6,066 nt of DNA from Scatocola faecipullorum (GTDB lineage Bacteria; Pseudomonadota; Alphaproteobacteria; RF32; CAG-239). The notes beneath the pieces were generated by a model. The model was not told where the DNA came from, searched no databases, and was given only the letters and a program-made list of their open reading frames with translations. The DNA is taken from contig DVNC01000003.1 in NCBI GenBank assembly GCA_018714685.1, positions 1 through 6,066 of the forward strand. Reading direction: 5' to 3'. Of this stretch, positions 1 through 5,140 are shown piece after piece (position 1 is the first letter of the stretch; every line of letters begins with the position of its first letter). A program made the position numbers and the translations under genes.

Positions 1-54
1 AATTTCTGCGCGGGTGTGGTTAAGGTTGGTTAAACGCTGTCTTTTTTTCAACAT
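1..54 (-). CDS. N-terminal fragment of an unidentified protein, cut by the left window edge
   Basis: Only the first 18 codons are present, reading MLKKRQRLTNLNHTRAEI, open to the edge. The start is supported by a GGAG Shine-Dalgarno motif (minus strand, 65-62) seven bases before the ATG. The peptide is basic and lacks a signal sequence, so the protein is probably cytoplasmic. The pattern of basic residues followed by L-T and a polar helix loosely resembles the N-terminus of 5-formyltetrahydrofolate cyclo-ligase (YgfA/Fau). Eighteen residues cannot establish that, so I give no symbol. A probable structured RNA with its own terminator ends about 66 bases upstream on the same strand. The gene could therefore be read through from that RNA or controlled by it as a leader. 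I see no convincing separate promoter between the terminator and the start. Confidence 0.6.
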   Translation of the reverse strand, partial: MLKKRQRLTNLNHTRAEI

Positions 55-120
55 ATTACAACTCCGTTTTTGTCTTAAAACTCTCGCTGTCGTCAACGAA
101 ATTCGGGCGAAAATTTATCT

Positions 121-158
121 TGGTTAAAACAAAACCCACCTTTGGAATTAAAGGTGGG
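121..158 (-). terminator. Intrinsic terminator of the structured RNA
   Basis: A perfect 9-bp stem (135-143 with 150-158, CCCACCTTT and its complement) encloses a 6-nt loop. On the minus strand it is followed directly by TTTTGTTTT. On the plus strand the stem is followed by G and mixed sequence, so it works only leftward. It lies between the structured RNA and the gene starting at 54, where it could end the RNA or act as an attenuator. Confidence 0.75.
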
Positions 159-287
159 GGAGTTGGAAACTGTAGTAGAACAGTCCGAGTTATTCGTGCA
201 TAGCCTTATATCCCCGGCTCCCCTCAAAAGGAGTCGTTCTTTTTCTACTAGGAGCTTCCACACTCCGCAAACCATCTCTGGCTTGCG
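121..287 (-). ncRNA. Probable structured non-coding RNA (about 167 nt), 6S-like RNA or structured leader
   Basis: Read on the minus strand, a promoter at 321-294 predicts a start at about 287. That is the first base of an 8-bp hairpin (287-280 with 273-266, one G-U pair). A long-range stem follows: TAGTAGAA (250-243) pairs perfectly with 180-173, flanked by GGAA/TTCC (259-256 with 168-165) and GGAGT/ACTCC (266-262 with 163-159). Inside it are a short hairpin with a TTGA loop (233-218) and a possible CCGGG/CTCGG stem. The 3' end is an intrinsic terminator at 158-121. Length, own promoter and nested long stem are compatible with a 6S-type RNA, and enterobacterial 6S lies upstream of ygfA, which the adjacent gene faintly resembles. 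I could not match family consensus bases. A cis-acting leader for the gene at 54 is the main alternative. Confidence 0.5.
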
Positions 288-293
288 AAAATA

Positions 294-321
294 ATTGTAA
301 GGCAAAATAGTTAATTTGCAA
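294..321 (-). promoter_or_regulatory. Sigma70-type promoter for the structured RNA
   Basis: On the minus strand the -35 element is TTGCAA (321-316), the spacer is 16 nt and the -10 element is TACAAT (299-294). The predicted start at about 287 coincides with the first paired base of the downstream RNA, which supports the assignment. Confidence 0.5.
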
Positions 322-387
322 CTAATATCCCAAATCACCTTAACATAAAACTCGGATAACGCATAAACAGAGCAATTTCCGGGAAAG

Positions 388-588
388 CTAAATAAAAAAC
401 CGATATATGCGGCCAAATAAAGGCACAAAGCAAAACTTGAAGAATATGCCGCGTAGTAAGAAATATCATAAACCTAAATAAAAACCCGATATATGCGGCT
501 AAATAAAGGCACAAAGCAAAACTTGAAGAATGTGCCGCGTAGTAAGAAATATCATAAACCTAAATAAAAACCCGATATATGCGGCTAA
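388..588. repeat. 86-bp tandem direct repeat, 2.3 copies
   Basis: Copy 1 (388-473) and copy 2 (474-559) are both 86 bp and differ at three positions. A third, truncated copy (560-588) keeps only the first 29 bases. Each full unit contains GGCACA and a complementary TGTGCC/TATGCC 17 bases apart, perfect in copy 2 (508-513 with 531-536) and with one mismatch in copy 1. The unit is not a multiple of three, so the array does not encode a periodic peptide. It lies in a gene-free stretch between the structured RNA and the end of the transporter operon. I do not recognise the unit as a named element. Confidence 0.9.
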
Positions 589-593
589 TAATA

Positions 594-663
594 AGAATTA
601 AAAAATTTTTGTGAAGCGGAGTGTACATAAACGTACATGACCGAACAAAATTTTTTTAATTCT
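594..663. repeat. 70-bp AT-rich inverted repeat with internal GTAC palindromes; possible leftward terminator
   Basis: Arms of 19 nt (594-612 and 645-663) are complementary apart from one mismatch. The 32-nt loop holds AAGCGGAGTGTAC and GTACATGACCG, with TGTAC (622-626) facing GTACA (633-637) to form an inner hairpin. GTACAT also occurs twice with a 10-nt period. The element begins 26 bp past the permease stop codon. On the minus strand its outer arm supplies a T-run, so it may end the transporter transcript. The AAGCGGAGT / TACATGA loop looks like a dispersed intergenic hairpin, but I cannot confirm copies elsewhere. Confidence 0.7.
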
Positions 664-689
664 GTATTAGAAGCCCATAGAGCGGGTTT

Positions 690-1919
690 TTACTCGTAAC
701 GAAGGGCATTTATCGGATTCAACAACGAAGCCTTATATGCCGGATAAAATCCGAAAAACAACCCGACAATACCGGAAAACGAAAACGGCAATAAGATATA
801 AGTCAGAGAGACTTTCGCCGGCAGAGTGCTGAAATAACCAACGGCAAACGCACCGCCGACCCCAAGAATCACCCCGGCCAAACCGCCGATAAGCGAAAGC
901 ACCAGCGATTCCATCAGAAACTGCCAGCGAATATCCCATGACTTGGCGCCGATGGCCATGCGGATGCCGATTTCCCGGGTGCGCTCGGTAACCGAAACCA
1001 GCATAATGTTCATAATGCCGATACCGCCCACCAGCAACGAAATGGAAGCAATGGAACCCAGCAGAATTGTCATGATTTTGGTAGAATTTTCCATCATCTC
1101 CATCATCTGCGTCAAATTCCGAATGACAAAATCGTCTTCTTTGTTGCTGCCCAGATTATGCCGCTGCCGCAGCAGTTGTCTGATTTCGTCTTCCACCGTA
1201 TAAGTGCTTTCCGCATCAACGGCCTGCAGCATAATAAACTTCACCTGATCGGGAAACTGAATGCCCATCACTTTTTTCTGCGCAGTGGTAATCGGAATAA
1301 ACACAACGTCATCCTGATCAAATCCCATGCCGTTCTCGCCGCGTTTATCCAGCACGCCGATTACTTCAAAAGGAATTCCCTTTATGCGGATATTTTTACG
1401 CAGGGGATCCACGTCTCCGAACAGTTCATTAACCACAGTCTGCCCCAAAATCGCCACTTTGGCGGCATTTTTAACGTCACTGTTGTTAAACATCCGGCCA
1501 TAGGCCAAATTCCAGTCTTTAATCTGAAAATGACGCCGGTCGGTTCCGGTAATCTGGGTTGACCAGTTGGCATTGCCGTGCACAATCTGCGCCGTCTCTT
1601 CCAACACCGGTGCCGCCAGTCTGATTTTATCAAGCTTGGCTTGAATGGCATCACCGTCGCTTTTCTTCATGGTCGGCTGCGAACCGTGACCGCCGCGGGC
1701 TCCGCTGGAAGTTGCCACCCCGGAACGCACAATCAGCAGGTTAGACCCCATGGTTTTCATCTCGTTCTGAATCGAAATCTGCGCCCCGTGGCCGATTGAA
1801 AGCATCACGATAACCGCTCCCACCCCGATAATAATGCCGAGGCTGGTCAAAATCGAACGCATTTTATTTGCTTTGATTGCACGAAAGGCAATGCTGGAGA
1901 CTGTCGTCAAATCAATCAT
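690..1919 (-). CDS. MacB-like ABC transporter permease (FtsX/MacB fold)
   Basis: This 409-aa inner-membrane protein is the transmembrane half of a MacB-type efflux pump. One membrane segment lies near residues 22-42, just after the basic stretch ANKMRS. A large periplasmic core follows, up to about residue 283. Three C-terminal segments lie near 284-306, 334-363 and 373-393. The cytoplasmic TERTREIGIRMAIGA motif between segments 2 and 3 is a hallmark of FtsX/MacB permeases, and the end (YPAYKASLLNPINALRYE) is also typical. E. coli MacB carries the ATPase on the same chain; here it is a separate gene. The start at 1919 is chosen because AAGGAG (1931-1926) lies six bases upstream and the family fold begins there; an in-frame ATG at 1973 would lie deeper inside the ATPase gene. 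The 8-nt overlap with the ATPase gene suggests translational coupling. The substrate cannot be predicted. Confidence 0.95.
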   Translation of the reverse strand: MIDLTTVSSIAFRAIKANKMRSILTSLGIIIGVGAVIVMLSIGHGAQISIQNEMKTMGSNLLIVRSGVATSSGARGGHGSQPTMKKSDGDAIQAKLDKIRLAAPVLEETAQIVHGNANWSTQITGTDRRHFQIKDWNLAYGRMFNNSDVKNAAKVAILGQTVVNELFGDVDPLRKNIRIKGIPFEVIGVLDKRGENGMGFDQDDVVFIPITTAQKKVMGIQFPDQVKFIMLQAVDAESTYTVEDEIRQLLRQRHNLGSNKEDDFVIRNLTQMMEMMENSTKIMTILLGSIASISLLVGGIGIMNIMLVSVTERTREIGIRMAIGAKSWDIRWQFLMESLVLSLIGGLAGVILGVGGAFAVGYFSTLPAKVSLTYILLPFSFSGIVGLFFGFYPAYKASLLNPINALRYE

Positions 1920-2622
1920 CAGCGTCTCCTTTTTTAGCCGTCGCTTTCTCATCGGAATGGATTTCGCCGTCAACGATACGGATTATCCGGGCCGCATATT
2001 TGGCAATATCCTCCTCATGCGTCACCAAAATAATCGTCCGCTTAAAATCTCGGTTCAGCTTGGTAAACAGATCCATAATTTCCACGCTCATTTTGGTATC
2101 AAGGTTTCCCGTCGGTTCATCGGCAAAAATAATCGGCGCGTCATTGACGATCGCCCGGGCAATTGCAACGCGTTGCTGCTGACCGCCCGAAAGCTGGTTC
2201 GGCTGATGATACATGCGTTTGTCCAATCCGACTTGTTTCAGCGCTTTCACCGCCCGTTCCCGGCGCTCTTCCGCCGGCACCTGCGCATAAACCATCGGCA
2301 GTTCGACATTCTCCAAAGCCGTCGTTCGTGACAACAGATTAAACCCCTGAAACACGAAACCGATTTTCTGATTGCGGATTTCCGCCAGCTCATCGGGAGA
2401 AAGTTTCTCCACATTTTTTCCGTCAAGCTGATAATGCCCCGAAGTCGGCTTATCCAGACAACCGAGAATATTCATCAGCGTCGATTTTCCGGAGCCGGAA
2501 GGCCCCATAATCGCAACAAATTCACCGCTCTCGATTTGCAGGTTAATCCCTTTCAGAATCTTAAGGTTCAACCCTTCCAACGGATAGCTTTTGCAAATGT
2601 TTTTAAGCTCAATCAACGCCAT
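1912..2622 (-). CDS. ABC transporter ATP-binding protein, MacB/LolD-type
   Basis: This 236-aa cytoplasmic ATPase drives the adjacent permease. All nucleotide-binding motifs are intact: Walker A GPSGSGKST (40-48), Q-loop glutamine 92 in FVFQGFNLL, signature LSGGQ (144-148), Walker B IIFADE (164-169) with catalytic E169, D-loop TGNLD (171-175) and switch histidine 202. The spacing and the sequence around LMNILGCLDKPTSG are characteristic of the MacB/LolD/FtsE group that pairs with FtsX-like permeases. The length is normal for a stand-alone ATPase of this group. The ATG shares its A with the TGA stop of the adaptor gene, and GAGGA lies ten bases upstream inside that gene, so expression is probably coupled. 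The C-terminal tail (about 225-236, rich in Lys, Ala and Asp) is low-complexity and overlaps the permease start. LolD is the main alternative name, but the MacA neighbour argues for efflux rather than lipoprotein release. Confidence 0.95.
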   Translation of the reverse strand: MALIELKNICKSYPLEGLNLKILKGINLQIESGEFVAIMGPSGSGKSTLMNILGCLDKPTSGHYQLDGKNVEKLSPDELAEIRNQKIGFVFQGFNLLSRTTALENVELPMVYAQVPAEERRERAVKALKQVGLDKRMYHQPNQLSGGQQQRVAIARAIVNDAPIIFADEPTGNLDTKMSVEIMDLFTKLNRDFKRTIILVTHEEDIAKYAARIIRIVDGEIHSDEKATAKKGDADD

Positions 2623-3779
2623 CAGCGGGGCATCCTCATTCTCATCGTCCGGCTGTTGCCCGGACCGGCAGCCTCATCAATAATAACTTTCATCCCTTCT
2701 TCCAGCTCCTCGCCGCTGACTTCGGTATAATCGTCGTCGGAAACGCCGGTTTTAATAACAATCCGCTGCGGCACGCCTTTTTCCAGCACCCAGATTCCCT
2801 TGTCTTTATAACGTTTCGTTTCGCCGTTTTCATCCGTAATATAAAAGCGCAGAGCTTTGTTGGGAGCCAGCAGAATATCTTTCTTCTCGGCGGTAATAAT
2901 CTCCACGTTTGCCGTCATACCGGGCTTTAACTTCAGATCTTTGTTGTCCACTTCGATAATCACTTCATAAGTAACCACATTCGACGTGTTAATCGCCTCA
3001 TTGCGTACTTGCGTCACCTTACCGTAAAAAACCTCATCGGGAAAGCTGTCAACACTGAACTCAACCGTCTGACCGTTATGAACTTTGGCAATATCCGCCT
3101 CAACCACCGAAGCCTCAATCTGCATTTTGGTCAAATCCTCCGCCACGTTAAACAGTGTCGGCGTCTGGAAACTGGCGGCCACGGTCTGTCCGACTTCAAC
3201 TTCTTTTGAAACCACAATCCCCTCTACCGGCGAAATAATTTTTGTATAACGCAGTTCCGTTTCGGCAGAATCAAGCGCCGCCTGCGCCTGCTCAACCTGC
3301 GCCTTTTTCAAAGCCAGCTGGGCAACCGAGTTGTTATATTCCTTCTCGGCCAAATCCAGCTCTTTGTCCGCCGAATAACGGGACGCGTTTAATTTTTTGA
3401 TGCGTGCCAGATTTTTCTTGGCATAATCCACTTCATTCTCCGCCACCTGAACCTCAGCTTTGGAAACATTCAGCGCTGCCCGGCGCTGGCCGACGGTCGC
3501 CTCAAACAACGCCGGATCAATCTGCGCCAGCAACTGGTCTTTTTTGACTTTTGAGTTGTAATCCACATAAATCTCGGAAATCGTCCCCGAAACCTGCGTG
3601 CCGATATTAATCGTCGATATCGGGTTAATGGTTCCCGAGGCGGTAATCTTTTCGGTAATATCACCCTTTTCAAGTTTCTGCGTCAGGTATGAGCCGCTCT
3701 GCTCCTCGGCTTTAAAATACCAACTGGCCGCTCCGCCGATCAGTGCTGCCGCAATGATAATTTTCATACTTCTGTTCAT
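2622..3779 (-). CDS. macA: MacA-like periplasmic adaptor (membrane fusion protein) of a tripartite efflux pump
   Basis: This 385-aa protein should link the inner-membrane ABC pump to an outer-membrane channel. An N-terminal hydrophobic anchor (about residues 5-20) has no lipobox cysteine. The first lipoyl-like half is at about 60-90 (TQVSGTISEIYVDYNSKVKK), followed by an Ala/Glu/Lys-rich coiled-coil hairpin at about 93-178. The second lipoyl half (ISPVEGIVVSKEVEVGQTV) is at about 182-200, and beta-barrel and membrane-proximal domains run from about 210 to 370. The C-terminus is a short Met/Arg tail, RTMRMRMPR. The start at 3779 is chosen because AGGGAG (3792-3787) lies seven bases before it; an in-frame ATG at 3803 has no such site and would place extra polar residues before the anchor. 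It is first in a three-gene operon with the ATPase and permease. No TolC-like gene is in view. The substrate is unknown; the macA symbol is by family resemblance. Confidence 0.93.
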   Translation of the reverse strand: MNRSMKIIIAAALIGGAASWYFKAEEQSGSYLTQKLEKGDITEKITASGTINPISTINIGTQVSGTISEIYVDYNSKVKKDQLLAQIDPALFEATVGQRRAALNVSKAEVQVAENEVDYAKKNLARIKKLNASRYSADKELDLAEKEYNNSVAQLALKKAQVEQAQAALDSAETELRYTKIISPVEGIVVSKEVEVGQTVAASFQTPTLFNVAEDLTKMQIEASVVEADIAKVHNGQTVEFSVDSFPDEVFYGKVTQVRNEAINTSNVVTYEVIIEVDNKDLKLKPGMTANVEIITAEKKDILLAPNKALRFYITDENGETKRYKDKGIWVLEKGVPQRIVIKTGVSDDDYTEVSGEELEEGMKVIIDEAAGPGNSRTMRMRMPR

Positions 3780-3786
3780 CAAATTT

Positions 3787-3792
3787 CTCCCT
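3787..3792 (-). promoter_or_regulatory. Ribosome binding site deciding the macA-like start
   Basis: AGGGAG on the minus strand, seven bases before the ATG at 3779. It lies inside any longer reading frame starting at 3803, which makes the downstream start the better choice. Confidence 0.8.
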
Positions 3793-3859
3793 GACATCTG
3801 CACAAACTTCCAGATATTGCTGTAATATAATCACATTTATTTAAAATTATCTAAAAAAA

Positions 3860-3901
3860 CCCCAATTAAAACTTGCCAAACAAGCAACTTTTGTCTATAT
3901 T
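3860..3901 (+). promoter_or_regulatory. Strong sigma70-type promoter with conserved upstream box, first unknown operon
   Basis: The -35 element is TTGCCA (3873-3878), the spacer is 17 nt and the -10 element is TATATT (3896-3901). The block from CCCCAATTA (3860-3868) to the -10 aligns without gaps to 5048-5089 upstream of the 250-aa gene, with 31 of 42 positions identical. Shared parts are CCCCAATTA, CTTGCC and TTTTGTCTATA. Transcription should start near 3908, about 50 nt before the first start codon. The macA-like operon diverges from the same intergenic region, but I cannot place its promoter with confidence. Confidence 0.75.
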
Positions 3902-3957
3902 AAAAGTCAAATTGCGATTTTTATTCATATTATTTATTAACGAGACGGGAGGCAAAA

Positions 3958-4008
3958 ATGTTCAAACTTCCTGTCATAAAACTTTTTTCAAATGAAGAAA
4001 AACGATGA
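3958..4008 (+). CDS. Short 16-codon ORF with strong RBS, overlapping the 117-aa gene (leader peptide or frameshifted true start)
   Basis: The frame encodes MFKLPVIKLFSNEEKR and then TGA. GGGAGG (3947-3952) lies five bases before the ATG and is the only good ribosome site for the plus-strand genes in this window. The ORF overlaps the start of the 117-aa gene by 17 nt in another frame. If the A5 run at 3998-4002 had one fewer A, this frame would run straight into the 117-aa protein as SNEENDELSQRDVQ. It is therefore either a translated leader that couples translation to the next gene, or the real N-terminus separated by an indel or frameshift. The sequence alone cannot decide. Confidence 0.45.
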   Translation: MFKLPVIKLFSNEEKR

Positions 4009-4345
4009 ATTAAGCCAGAGAGACGTACAGAAGTTGGAAGCCGTTAGAAAAATGATCGGCTGCAGTGCAGAATTCCGCATCAAAACGATTGCTTCCATTG
4101 TGAAAAACGTCATCACGGAGTCTTTCACTGACGACGACGCTCAAAAAGCGGCCCTGCTGCTTGCAAACAAAAAGTTTTGCGTTCCTGAATGCACACGCAA
4201 CTACCGCATTTTGTGCGAAACCGTTATCAAAAACCCGCAGGCATTTGATGAGGATCTGATCAGAAAAGCCCGCTCCTTTGCCAAGGCAAACAAGCTGACA
4301 CTGTTACTTCCTCAGGAGCTCACATCTGCGAAGATAGAAGCTTGA
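3992..4345 (+). CDS. Hypothetical protein, 117 aa, soluble and helical
   Basis: I do not recognise the family. The protein has no signal peptide or membrane segment and appears mostly helical, so a cytoplasmic role is likely. Four cysteines stand out for such a short protein: C24, and C63, C67 and C75 in the stretch KFCVPECTRNYRILC. This could be a metal site or a structural feature, though no standard metal-binding motif fits. The ATG at 3992 has no Shine-Dalgarno site and sits in the loop of a weak A/T hairpin. The only good ribosome site serves the overlapping 16-codon ORF at 3958, so the true N-terminus may be longer (see that entry). The gene is first in an operon with the 197-aa gene, 31 bp downstream with no terminator between. 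Expression is probably driven by the promoter at 3873-3901. Confidence 0.75.
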   Translation: MKKNDELSQRDVQKLEAVRKMIGCSAEFRIKTIASIVKNVITESFTDDDAQKAALLLANKKFCVPECTRNYRILCETVIKNPQAFDEDLIRKARSFAKANKLTLLLPQELTSAKIEA

Positions 4346-4376
4346 CCTATTATTAACCGTTTAATACACATAAAAA

Positions 4377-4970
4377 ATGGCGAAAGAAGTTACTGAAATC
4401 CTTGAGGCTATGACTGCCGAGGATTTAAAACGCAGACGGGAAATTGCGGAAAAATTGTTCAGCGAACATTTTTCCTCCCACGAGGCAAGAAAAACGTTTA
4501 TTCGTGAATTTGCGGCAGAGTTACGCGAAGCCCGCAAAAATGCCGTCGAAACCGGCAACGAAGAACGAACCGCACTGGATGAAGAACGCCAGATTGCCTT
4601 TCTGATGATATTCAGATTCTGCCCGCTCAGCATCTACCGCAAACAGCTCGGAGATGTTATTATCGAGGGACTGAAATATCAGCAGAAAGACATCAAACGT
4701 TACTGTTTTGAGTATGCTCACCAGCATATCTCCGACGGTTTCATTGATGTCGGCTGGTGGAGCAAACTTCTGAACAAGAAGTATGTCTCCAAGTACGGTT
4801 GGAAACTGCTCCGTCTGAACGCATCGCTGATCCCTGTTTATGCCAGGGTAGCGCTGACTGAAAGCATTAATTTCTGGGCTAAGGACGACCTCACCCGGAA
4901 AAAGTGGAAAGAATTGGACGATGAATTCGGTACACATTTTGATTTTGTGGCCGAATTTACTGCCAAGTAA
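4377..4970 (+). CDS. Hypothetical protein, 197 aa, soluble and helical
   Basis: I do not recognise the family. The N-terminal 70 residues are highly charged and rich in Lys, Arg, Glu and Ala, predicting long helices (roughly 5-70). A more hydrophobic part follows (about 72-165) with FLMIFRFCPLSIY, an aromatic WW pair at 127-128 and KLLRLNASLIPVYARVALTESINFW. No segment is convincing as a transmembrane helix, there is no signal peptide, and no catalytic motif is evident. The start lacks a Shine-Dalgarno site and is preceded by an A-rich stretch; upstream sequence in the same frame offers nothing better. The gene is second in an operon after the 117-aa gene (31-bp gap) and is followed 13 bp later by a strong terminator. 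Translation may depend on the upstream gene. Confidence 0.85.
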   Translation: MAKEVTEILEAMTAEDLKRRREIAEKLFSEHFSSHEARKTFIREFAAELREARKNAVETGNEERTALDEERQIAFLMIFRFCPLSIYRKQLGDVIIEGLKYQQKDIKRYCFEYAHQHISDGFIDVGWWSKLLNKKYVSKYGWKLLRLNASLIPVYARVALTESINFWAKDDLTRKKWKELDDEFGTHFDFVAEFTAK

Positions 4971-4983
4971 TTCCGAACCTTAT

Positions 4984-5028
4984 AAAAACCCCCTTACAGC
5001 TCCGCTGTTTGGGGGTTTTTATTTTTTT
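4984..5028 (+). terminator. Strong intrinsic terminator after the 197-aa gene
   Basis: AAAAACCCCC (4984-4993) pairs with GGGGGTTTTT (5011-5020). A TT/TT internal loop separates this from an inner ACAGC/GCTGT stem (4996-5000 with 5004-5008) and a 3-nt loop. A T-run continues to 5028. It closes the two-gene operon and insulates the next promoter. Confidence 0.93.
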
Positions 5029-5047
5029 CAAAAAAATAACCTCCTGC

Positions 5048-5089
5048 CCCAATTAGTTCTTGCCCAAAAGATGATTTTTGTCTATAATG
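5048..5089 (+). promoter_or_regulatory. Strong sigma70-type promoter with conserved upstream box, 250-aa gene
   Basis: The -35 element is TTGCCC (5061-5066), the spacer is 17 nt and the -10 element is a consensus TATAAT (5084-5089). CCCCAATTA lies at 5048-5056, at exactly the same distance from the -10 as in the promoter at 3860-3901. The two blocks share 31 of 42 bases without gaps, while the downstream leaders are unlike each other. Transcription should start near 5096, about 45 nt before the ATG at 5141. Confidence 0.85.
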
Positions 5090-5140
5090 GATAATTGAGC
5101 AAATTAGTTATTATGTCAAATCAATTAAAATCAAATAATC

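Noticed and set aside
68..96. A promoter for the left-edge gene based on TTGACG (96-91)
   Set aside because: No acceptable -10 element occurs 16-18 nt downstream.
93..428. A 111-codon minus-strand open frame starting in the first 86-bp repeat copy
   Set aside because: It runs through the structured RNA, its promoter and its terminator, starts inside repeat DNA, has no ribosome site and shows no domain. It is probably a chance frame.
388..588. CRISPR array
   Set aside because: The repeated unit is 86 bp and contiguous, without short repeats alternating with unique spacers, and no cas gene is present.
671..690. A hairpin AAGCCC...GGGTTT just after the permease stop as its terminator
   Set aside because: On the minus-strand RNA the G-U pair becomes an A-C mismatch and no T-run follows. 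The inverted repeat at 594-663 is a better candidate.
1920..1973. A longer start for the permease at 1973
   Set aside because: It would overlap the ATPase gene by 62 nt and add a basic tail absent from the family; AAGGAG at 1931-1926 supports 1919.
1834..2331. Plus-strand open frames opposite the efflux operon
   Set aside because: They are antisense shadows of genes with intact family motifs and have no features of their own.
3780..3803. A longer start for the MacA-like adaptor at 3803
   Set aside because: The AGGGAG ribosome site lies inside this extension and points to 3779; the extra residues are polar and precede the membrane anchor.
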